64,000 bases of DNA, taken from assembly GCA_963785415.1 (NCBI GenBank), contig CAWAVB010000001.1, forward strand, positions 62,001 to 126,000. The letters run 5' to 3'. The notes under the pieces are model-generated. The model made no database searches and was not told where the DNA came from. It worked only from the letters and a program-made list of their open reading frames with translations. Shown here piece by piece: positions 57,531 through 64,000 of the stretch; position 1 is the stretch's first letter, and each line of letters opens with the position of its first letter. The translations under genes and the position numbers were made by a program. This stretch comes from Bog-793 sp963785415 (lineage in GTDB: Bacteria; Actinomycetota; Acidimicrobiia; Acidimicrobiales; Bog-793).

Positions 57531-57721
57531 ATGACAAGGTCGCGGTCCTCGCCGCGGTGGCGAAGGAGGGTTCCCGTGGGCGTCGATGTGTGCGCGCTGT
57601 TCGGCAAGGAAGCGGACAGCCTGCTCAACCTCGAGTCGAAGAGCGGCCCTTCGCCGAGGGCGTCGAGATCATCGACGCGGTCCAGGACGACTTCCTCAAC
57701 GCGAAGGTCACGATCGCCTGA
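57531..57721 (+). pseudogene. Remnant of class I fructose-bisphosphate aldolase, internally deleted
   Basis: Two separate pieces of a FbaB-type class I aldolase survive. The N-terminal piece reads DKVAVLAAVAKEGS and, after a frame change, DVCALFGKEADSLLNLESK, resembling the family's LLGKEADSLLNHECKT start. The piece then jumps directly to the C-terminus, RPFAEGVEIIDAVQDDFLNAKVTIA before the TGA at 57719-57721, which is the characteristic family ending. Roughly 250 residues of barrel including the Schiff-base Lys are missing. Confidence 0.65.
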
Positions 57722-57756
57722 GGGGGGAGTGAACCTGGTTTTCGCAGGTCCTCCAT

Positions 57757-57762
57757 TACGAT
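57757..57762 (+). promoter_or_regulatory. Possible -10 box for korA
   Basis: TACGAT about 32 nt before the GTG at 57795; the segment around it is the most AT-rich part of the gap. No convincing -35. Confidence 0.25.
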
Positions 57763-57794
57763 GAAGTGTGATCCGCGATGACAGGTAGGCCCGG

Positions 57795-59698
57795 GTGAGC
57801 GAGAGCGTCGGCCAGGCGAACGGCCACAAGGTACAGACGCTCGAAAGCGTCGTGATCCGGTTCGCGGGCGATTCCGGCGACGGCATGCAGGTGACGGGCG
57901 ACCGCTTCACCGCCGAGAGCGCGGTCTTCGGCAACGACCTCGCGACGCTCCCGAACTTCCCGGCCGAGATCCGCGCCCCGCGGGCACGCTGCCTGGTGTG
58001 TCCGCCTTCCAGGTGCAGATCGCGGCCTACGACATCCTGACGCCGGGCGACGAGCCGAACGTGCTCGTCGCGATGAACCCGGCGGCGCTGCGTACGAACG
58101 TCGGCGACCTCGCCAAGGGCGGGACGCTGATCGTCAACTCCGACGCCTTCGATGACCGGTCGCTCGAGAAGGCGGGGTACGAATCGAACCCGCTTGCCGA
58201 CGGGACGCTCGCGGGCTACCGGATCTACGAGATCCCGATGACGTCGCTCACGCTGAAGGCGTGCGAGCCGACGGGGGCCAAGCCCCGGGACGCCGAACGG
58301 AGCAAGAACTTCTTCGCCCTCGGCATCCTGTCGTGGCTGTACAACCGGCCGACCGGCACGACGCTCGACTGGATCGCCGCCCGCTACGGCGCCAAGCCGG
58401 CCGTCGTCGAGGCGAACACGCTCGCCTTCCGAGCCGGCTACAACTTCGGTGAGACGGCGGAGCTCTTCGACTCGTCCTACAAGGTCCCGGCCTCCGAGCT
58501 CGGCCCGGGCGAGTACACGAACATCACCGGGAACACCGCGCTCGCCTGGGGGCTCGTCGCTGCCTCGCAACTCGCCGGGCTCACGCTCTTCCTCGGTGCC
58601 TACCCGATCACGCCCGCCTCGGACCTGCTCCACGAGCTCGCCAAGCAGAGGCACTTCCGCATCGTCACGTTCCAGGCCGAGGACGAGATCGCCGGGGCCG
58701 GTGCGGCGCTCGGCGCGAGCTTCGGCGGGGCGCTCGGCGTGACGACCACGAGCGGACCGGGCATCGATCTCATGAGCGAGACGATCGGTCTCGCCGTCTC
58801 GCTGGAACTTCCGCTCGTCGTCGTCGACGTCCAGCGCGGCGGGCCCTCGACGGGCCTGCCGACGAAGTCCGAGCAGTCCGACCTGTTGCTCGCGATGTAC
58901 GGCCGCCACGGTGAGGCGCCGGTGCCGATCGTCGCGCCGCGGACCCCGAGTGACTGCTTCGCCGCGGCGATCGAGGCGGCGCGCATTGCCCTCAAGTACC
59001 GCACGCCGGTGTTCCTGCTGTCCGACGGGTACCTGGCGAACGGCTCGGAGCCGTGGCAGGTCCCGGAGGTCGCGGACCTGCCCTCGATCGCCGTCGAGTT
59101 CGCCACGAGCCCGAACCACGAGGGCCCCGACGGGACGGCTTCGTTCTGGCCGTACGTGCGGGACCCGGCGACGCTCGCCCGCCCGTGGGCGGTGCCAGGC
59201 ACGCCCGGCCTCGAGCACCGCGTCGGGGGCATCGAGAAGGCCGACGGCTCGGGCGACGTATCGTACGACCCGGACAACCACGAGAAGATGGTCCATCTGC
59301 GCGCCGAGAAGGTCGCCGGGATCGCGGCGGACATCCCGGCCGTCGAGGTCGACGACCCCGACGGCGCAGAGCTCCTCGTCCTCGGCTGGGGCTCGACCTA
59401 CGGGGCGGCGACCGCGGCGGTGAAGCGGATTCGTGCCCGCGAGATGTCGGTCGCCCAGGCCCATCTCCGCCACCTCAACCCGTTGCCGCCGAACCTCGGC
59501 GGGGTGCTCGCCCGCTACCGCCGGGTGCTCGTTCCGGAGAACAACCTCGGCCAGCTCGCCGCGCTCATCCGGGCGCGCTACCTCGTCGACGCCGTCACGC
59601 TCTCGGGGCTGCAGGGCCGGCCGTTCCGCATCGCCGAGATCGAGCGGGCGATCGCCGACCTGTTGGGCGTCGTGGCGCCGGAGGAGACAGGGCGATGA
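57795..59698 (+). CDS. korA: 2-oxoacid:ferredoxin oxidoreductase, fused gamma-alpha subunit, with frameshift
   Basis: Would be a 634-residue subunit of a 2-oxoglutarate (or pyruvate):ferredoxin oxidoreductase. The gamma-type domain begins VIRFAGDSGDGMQVTGDRF; the alpha domain has GNTALAWGL, YPITPASDLLHELA, FQAEDEIAGAGAALGAS, TTTSGPGIDLMSE and QRGGPSTGLPTKSEQSD. The frame breaks near 57980: after AEIRAP the expected AGTLPGVSAFQVQ is restored only by adding one base (CCGCGGGC for CCGGCGGGC). Elsewhere it is intact, so a sequencing error or very recent mutation is likely. Its stop overlaps korB. Confidence 0.85.
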
Positions 59699-60714
59699 CC
59701 GACACCGCGGCGACGACTTCGCGCAAGGACTGGGCGAGCGACCAGGAGGTGCGGTGGTGCCCGGGTTGCGGCGACTACTCGATCCTCGCCGCGATGCAGT
59801 TCCTTCTGCCCGAGCTCGGCGCCAAGCGCGAGAACACCGTGTTCGTCTCCGGGATCGGCTGCGCGGCGCGCTTCCCGTACTACATGAACACCTACGGCAT
59901 GCACTCGATTCACGGACGTGCCCCGGCGATCGCGACGGGGCTGGCGCTCGCCCGCCCGGACCTCGACGTCTGGGTGATCTCCGGTGACGGCGACGCCCTG
60001 TCGATCGGCGGAAACCACCTCATCCACGCGCTGCGTCGCAACGTCAACTTCACGATCCTGATGTTCAACAACGAGATCTACGGCCTGACGAAGGGACAGT
60101 TCTCGCCGACGTCCGAGGTCGGCAAGGTGACGAAGTCGTCGCCGTTCGGATCTCTCGACACGCCGTTCAACCCGCTGTCGGTCGCGCTCGGCGCCGAGGC
60201 ATCGTTCGTCGCGCGCACGCACGACCTCGACCGCAAGCACATGATGGAGGTCTTCCGGCGGGCCTACGAGCACGAGGGATCGGCCTTCGTCGAGATCTAC
60301 CAGAACTGCAACGTCTTTAACGACGGGGCCTTCGAGAAGGTGAGCGGCAAGGACGTCCGCGCCGACATGCTCATCCCGCTCGAGCACGGCAGGCCGATTC
60401 GTTTCGGTGCCGAGGGCGAGCACGGCATCGCTCTGCGGTCCGACGGGACGCTCGAGATCGTCGAGGTCGCCGACGTCGGCGAGGACGCCCTCCTCGTCCA
60501 CGACGAGACCCGTGACAACCCGGGGCTCGCTTTCCAGCTGTCACGGATCGCCCGCGGGCCGTTCGAGCCGACGCCGATCGGGGTTTTCCGCGACGTCTCC
60601 CGGCCGCACTACGGGGCGCTCCTCGAGGCCCAGACCGCCGAGGTTGCCAGGAAGAAGGGCACCGGGGACCTCGCGGCGTTGCTGCGTTCGGGGACGACCT
60701 GGACGGTCAGCTGA
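59695..60714 (+). CDS. korB: 2-oxoacid:ferredoxin oxidoreductase, beta subunit
   Basis: A 339-residue thiamine-diphosphate subunit. WCPGCGDYSILAA, GIGCAARFPYYMNTYG, ATGLALARPDLDVWVISGDGDALSIGGNHLIHA (TPP/Mg motif GDG..N) and NNEIYGLTKGQFSPTSE are typical. With KorA it decarboxylates 2-oxoglutarate or pyruvate and reduces ferredoxin. ATG overlaps the korA stop (ATGA). Confidence 0.92.
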   Translation: MTDTAATTSRKDWASDQEVRWCPGCGDYSILAAMQFLLPELGAKRENTVFVSGIGCAARFPYYMNTYGMHSIHGRAPAIATGLALARPDLDVWVISGDGDALSIGGNHLIHALRRNVNFTILMFNNEIYGLTKGQFSPTSEVGKVTKSSPFGSLDTPFNPLSVALGAEASFVARTHDLDRKHMMEVFRRAYEHEGSAFVEIYQNCNVFNDGAFEKVSGKDVRADMLIPLEHGRPIRFGAEGEHGIALRSDGTLEIVEVADVGEDALLVHDETRDNPGLAFQLSRIARGPFEPTPIGVFRDVSRPHYGALLEAQTAEVARKKGTGDLAALLRSGTTWTVS

Positions 60715-60727
60715 CCGAACCGCTCAC

Positions 60728-60745
60728 CCGCCCGCCGGGCGGCTA
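60728..60745. terminator. Possible bidirectional hairpin between convergent genes
   Basis: CCGCCC-GCC-GGGCGG (near 60730-60744), a six-pair GC stem between korB and the convergent DUF1015 gene, reaching that gene's last codons. No T tract, so a weak call. Confidence 0.3.
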
Positions 60746-61945
60746 GGCGAGGGCCCGGAAGACGAACCCGGTACGCGGCTTGGGGTGGAAGTATGTCGAT
60801 TTCGGCGGCATCCGCACGCCGGCGCGCACCGTGGCAGCGAGCTGGTCGATCGTCGCCGGCCGGACGAGCACGGCAGCCTGTGCCCGGCCGTCGCGCACGG
60901 TGTCGACCGCCCGCGCCGCGCCGTGCTGGTAGTCGGTCTGGTGGTGGGGCAACCGGCTGAGGGCCTCGTCGACCCGGCGCGAGTCGAGGTCGTCGATCGC
61001 CACCGACCCGGCGGTCGGGAAAAGGAGCCAGCTGCCGGCGGCGAGCACGAGCGCCGGGGCGCCGCGCGCCACCATCTCGGCGGCGAGTGCCGCCGGGTCG
61101 TCGCTCGCCCGCTCGAGCCGGAACCGCCCCCCGAACGCGCCGAAGAGATCGAAGCCGTCGGGCAGCCCGGTGACGAGGCGGTGAATGGCCTGGACCGAGA
61201 GCTCGTCGGGGGCAAGTTCGGCGACGTAGGCCATGACGGAGCCGCTGCCCGGCGGGCCGTCGTGGCGCGCCACGCACTCGGCGCGGTAACGGATCGCCGT
61301 CTCGTGACGGTGGTGGCCGTCCGCGATGACGACGGCGGCGGGCGCGACGAGATCCGTGATCGCACGGATCGCGTCCTCGTCGTCGACGCGCCACATCTCG
61401 TGGGTCGTCGACTCGTCGTCGACGGCCACGAGGTGTTCGCCCGCCCGCGCGCTCGCCGCCGCGCAGGCCGTCGAAAGGCCGGAGGCGAGCAAAAGACCCC
61501 AGATCGGGGAGAAGTTGACCTCGCAGGCGCGCAGTAGGTCGAGGCGGTCCCTGCCGGGGGCCGCCATCGTCTGCTCGTGGGGCACGACGGCGCCGCCGAA
61601 CGGTTCGAGGCCGAGGGCGCCGATCACCCCGGTCGTCGAACGTGCCCCGCCGGCGTCGTCGAGGAAACGCATCTTGTAGACGTAGAGCGAAGGATTGGGG
61701 TCGGGGACGAGGACGCCGGCGGCGCGCCAGGAGCCGAGCAGGGCCGCGGCGGCCCGGTAGCGGTCGAGCCCGCGGCCGGGGTCGGCCGCGGGCAGCTCGA
61801 GGCGGATCGAGTTGTACGGGCTGCGGGCCGTGAGGCGCGCCCGCTCGTCGGCGTCGACGACGTCGTAGGGGGGCGCGATGAGGCGCTCGAGCGGCGCCGT
61901 GGCGGGCGCGTAGCGCAATCCGTGGAACGCCTCGAAGCGGGGCAT
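60743..61945 (-). CDS. DUF1015 family protein (SerK-like)
   Basis: A 400-residue protein of DUF1015, a family that includes ADP-dependent serine kinase in archaea. Conserved landmarks: FHGLRYAP, LIAPPYDVVDADERARL, SPYNSIRLELP, ALGLEPFGGAVVPHEQTM, VIADGHHRHETAIRY (probable active-site region), and the C-terminal MPPKSTYFHPKPRTGFVFRAL. The ATG at 61945 begins the conserved MPRFEAF; the frame continues upstream across the divergent gene. Exact reaction in bacteria not established. Confidence 0.82.
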   Translation of the reverse strand: MPRFEAFHGLRYAPATAPLERLIAPPYDVVDADERARLTARSPYNSIRLELPAADPGRGLDRYRAAAALLGSWRAAGVLVPDPNPSLYVYKMRFLDDAGGARSTTGVIGALGLEPFGGAVVPHEQTMAAPGRDRLDLLRACEVNFSPIWGLLLASGLSTACAAASARAGEHLVAVDDESTTHEMWRVDDEDAIRAITDLVAPAAVVIADGHHRHETAIRYRAECVARHDGPPGSGSVMAYVAELAPDELSVQAIHRLVTGLPDGFDLFGAFGGRFRLERASDDPAALAAEMVARGAPALVLAAGSWLLFPTAGSVAIDDLDSRRVDEALSRLPHHQTDYQHGAARAVDTVRDGRAQAAVLVRPATIDQLAATVRAGVRMPPKSTYFHPKPRTGFVFRALA

Positions 61946-62004
61946 GCACCAGCGTCGCACACGGGTCGGCGGGGCGGTCGCGACGGGGTCGCGGCGATGG
62001 GAAG

Positions 62005-62790
62005 ATGACGACCGTGTCCGGACCGCTCTCATTCCTCGTCGACCTCGACGGCGTGCTGTGGCGCGCCGAGCAGCCGGTCGAGGGCGCGGCGGAGGCGCTC
62101 GCGCGGCTGCGCCGGGCGGGCCACCGCGTTGCCTGCTTCACGAACAACTCGTTCCCGACCGTCGCCGAGAATCAGGCGAAGCTCGAGGCGATGGGCGTCG
62201 AGGTGGACGCGGAGCTCGTGCTCAGTTCGGCGCAGGCCGCGGCGACGCTCGGCGTGGCGGGCGAACGCGCCCTCGTCGTCGGGGGCCCGGGGATCGTCGA
62301 GGCCCTGGAGGCCGCCGGGCTCGCCGCCGTGACGTGTGCCGGGCCAGGCCCGGGCGACGGCTTCGATCTCGTCGTCGTCGGCATCGATCCCGCCTTCGAC
62401 TACCCCCGGCTGGCGCGGGCGATGGCCGCCGTGCGGAACGGGGCCCGGCTCGTCGGCACGAACAGCGACGCCACCTACCCGACGCCCGCCGGCGAACTCC
62501 CCGGAGGGGGATCGCTCCTCGCCGCGGTCGCCGCGGCTTCGGGAGCCCGCGCCGTCGTGGCGGGCAAGCCGGAGGAGGCGGCGGCGACGCTCGTGCGCCG
62601 GCGTCTCGGGCGGGTCGACTGGATGATCGGTGACCGGCTCTCGACGGACGGGGTCTTCGCCCACCGCCTCGGGGCGGCGTTCGGCCTCGTGCTCTCCGGT
62701 GTCACGCCGGCCGACCACGGGCCGCTCGACCCGACTCCGGAACGGGAGGCCGGGGACCTCGCGCGACTCGTCGACGAGCTACTCGGGTAG
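62005..62790 (+). CDS. HAD-IIA family (NagD-like) phosphatase
   Basis: A 261-residue hydrolase. Motif I VDLDGVLWRAEQPV, CFTNNSFPTVAENQAKLEAMGV (motif II region), VVAGKPEE (motif III Lys), and WMIGDRLSTDGVFAHRLG (motif IV Asp). This is the NagD/4-nitrophenylphosphatase/phosphoglycolate phosphatase group; substrate unknown. It diverges from the DUF1015 gene, 59 nt away. Confidence 0.85.
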   Translation: MTTVSGPLSFLVDLDGVLWRAEQPVEGAAEALARLRRAGHRVACFTNNSFPTVAENQAKLEAMGVEVDAELVLSSAQAAATLGVAGERALVVGGPGIVEALEAAGLAAVTCAGPGPGDGFDLVVVGIDPAFDYPRLARAMAAVRNGARLVGTNSDATYPTPAGELPGGGSLLAAVAAASGARAVVAGKPEEAAATLVRRRLGRVDWMIGDRLSTDGVFAHRLGAAFGLVLSGVTPADHGPLDPTPEREAGDLARLVDELLG

Positions 62791-62827
62791 CCGCCCGACC
62801 TGCGGCCTTTTTCCCATTGCCCGGCGG

Positions 62828-62833
62828 TACGCT
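62828..62833 (+). promoter_or_regulatory. Candidate -10 box for the H1-like gene (leaderless)
   Basis: TACGCT, 6 nt before the ATG at 62840; no Shine-Dalgarno in between. Confidence 0.4.
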
Positions 62834-62839
62834 GGGAGT

Positions 62840-63364
62840 ATGGAATCAGACACGGGTGGGAAAGAATCACTGCGAGACAGCGTCCGGCGCTGTGTCGACT
62901 CGACGATCTCGTTCTCCAAGATGAGCCGACCCGAGCTCGAGAGGATCCTCAGCGACCTATTGCACGGCGAGGGGAAGAGCCGGGCGCGCGTGGAGGAGAT
63001 CCTCGACGAGTTGCGCGCCCGCTCGAAGAAGAGCGTCGACCGCTTCAGCGAGCTCGTTCGGGCCGAGGTCCGGCGGGAGTTCGACTCGTTCCCGGAGTCG
63101 CGCCGTGAAGAGATCGGCGAGTTCTTCGAGCGCCTCGTCGCGCTGGTCGGCGAGTACTTCGGGCCCAAACGGGCGCGGCGCTCCGGTCCAGGCGCGACGC
63201 GGCCTGCCAAGGCGGCTCCCGCCAAGAAAGCCGCCAAGAAGGCCACGAAGGCCGCTCCGGCGAGGAAGTCCGGGGTGAAGGCGGCACCGGGCAAGAAGGC
63301 CGCGGCGAAGAAGACCGCGCCGAAGAAGACCGCGGCGAAGAAGGCGGCGGCGAAGAGGGCCTGA
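62840..63364 (+). CDS. Protein with histone H1-like Lys/Ala tail
   Basis: A 174-residue protein in two parts. Residues 1-107 are helical and charged (SRPELERILSDLLHG, ARVEEILDELRARS, FSELVRAEVRREFDSF), with the heptad-like look of a coiled coil. Residues 108-174 are a repetitive Lys/Ala/Pro tail (units such as AAKKTAPKK) like the C-terminal domain of histone H1 or mycobacterial HupB. It probably binds DNA or RNA through the tail; the head is not an HU fold, so this is not a standard HupB. It has its own leaderless promoter. Confidence 0.75.
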   Translation: MESDTGGKESLRDSVRRCVDSTISFSKMSRPELERILSDLLHGEGKSRARVEEILDELRARSKKSVDRFSELVRAEVRREFDSFPESRREEIGEFFERLVALVGEYFGPKRARRSGPGATRPAKAAPAKKAAKKATKAAPARKSGVKAAPGKKAAAKKTAPKKTAAKKAAAKRA

Positions 63365-63505
63365 GCCTTCGCGCCCGTCTGGGCGCTCCGGGATGCAGGC
63401 TGTCCGAGTCCCGGTCGGTCATTGCCGGTCTGGGAAGGCGGTGCGCTACGGTGCGCGCAGGCCAGCGCGTCGCCGCAAGAACCGATCCGCCGCGAGGATG
63501 ACACC

Positions 63506-64000
63506 ATGGGAAAGGTTCCATCTCCCCCCGACAAGGGGAACATCGCGCTCGTCGTCCACCCGTTTCGCCCCGAGGCCGAGGAGCTCGCCGCGCTCGCTCG
63601 CAAGTGGTGGGAGGAGCGCGGTTACAGAGTCATCGACATCGCCGAGGCGGAAGCGGTGAATGCCATGCCCACCGGTCCGTTCGATTTCGCCGTCAGCCTC
63701 GGCGGCGACGGGACGATGCTCCGGACCGTCCAGTTCACCGCGGGCGCGACATCCCCGTCGTCGGTGTGAATCTCGGCAGTTTGGGCTACCTCGCCCAGGT
63801 CGAGCCGGCGGGCATGGAGGCGGCGTTCGACCGGCTCGTCACCGGCGACTATGTCGTCGAGGAGCGGATGGTCCTCGACGTCCGCGTGCTGCAGGACGAC
63901 GGCGGTGTCGTCACGGCGCTTGGCCTGAACGAGGCGGGCGTCGTGAAGACGACGCCCGGACGCACGATCCGGCTCGACGTCACCGTGGCCGGCCACCCGT
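63506..64000 (+). CDS. nadK: NAD kinase, 5' part, with frameshift; runs off window
   Basis: ATP-NAD kinase making NADP. NIALVVHPFRPEAEELA begins the fold; the catalytic motif is VSLGGDGTMLRTVQ. The frame then breaks near 63748: TVQFTAG continues in the next frame as DIPVVGVNLGSLGYLAQVEPA, requiring one inserted base (GGGCGCGACA for GGGCGCNGACA). The remainder VNLGSLGYLA to the window edge is normal. Start ATG 63506, preceded by GAGGATG. Probably a sequencing error or a very recent mutation. Confidence 0.85.

Noticed and set aside
63181..63364. Lys/Ala codon repeats at the end of the H1-like gene as a DNA repeat or CRISPR-like array
   Set aside because: The repeats are imperfect, in frame, and explained by the protein tail; there are no spacers.

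Overview
This is a contiguous stretch of a high-GC, gene-dense actinobacterial chromosome, most likely from the class Acidimicrobiia. The evidence is a mycothiol synthase gene, an F420-type (LLM) oxidoreductase, a polyprenol-phosphate mannose synthase, the actinobacterial order argCJBDFRGH, an actinobacterial 16S/23S/5S operon with no tRNA in the spacer, and many GTG starts with start/stop overlaps. The class assignment is inferred from overall look, not from an alignment. No phage, insertion sequence or CRISPR array was seen.

Layout. 1-4.4 kb: 3' part of an exopolyphosphatase gene, an LPG-synthase-type membrane protein, an AI-2E-type permease and Ppm1. 4.4-10.3 kb (minus strand): FGGY kinase, aldo/keto reductase, LLM oxidoreductase, a small exported protein that may be frameshifted, an unknown protein, and a sugar-isomerase-type TIM barrel. 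10.4-16 kb (minus): menF, menG, a small membrane protein, a two-domain FKBP isomerase, rlmN and mshD; nth diverges from mshD. 17-24 kb (plus): hisD-C-B-H-A-F, a GroES-like gene, hisI and a YgfZ-type gene. 24-28 kb: a lipoprotein, a two-component system and a stand-alone trpF. 28-37 kb: argCJBDFRGH and mpg. 37-39.7 kb: ABM-like protein, siderophore-interacting-type flavoprotein and an exported RCC1-repeat protein. 39.9-45.8 kb: rRNA operon. 46-56 kb: trpEGDCFBA, an unknown gene and a TyrA-PheA fusion. 57-64 kb: TPR protein, aldolase remnant, korAB, DUF1015 protein, HAD phosphatase, histone-H1-like protein and the 5' part of nadK.

The main discovery is a 379-nt insertion in the 23S rRNA gene (44149-44527). 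It lies after the U equivalent to E. coli U1931, inside the I-CeuI target sequence, and has the parts of a self-splicing group I intron: P3, P4, P5, P7, P8 and P9 pairings, Q/R/S-like core elements, a U-ending 5' exon and a G-ending intron. It has no recognisable homing endonuclease. Next in interest are a prephenate dehydrogenase/prephenate dehydratase fusion translationally coupled to an unknown gene directly downstream of trpA, two separate trpF genes, seven genes with a TANNNT box 6-7 nt before the start codon (probably leaderless), and two eroded pseudogenes (AlkD-like and class I fructose-bisphosphate aldolase).

The window also holds single-base frameshifts inside otherwise intact conserved genes (korA near 57980, nadK near 63748). 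They may be sequencing errors, so other apparent breaks should be read with that in mind.
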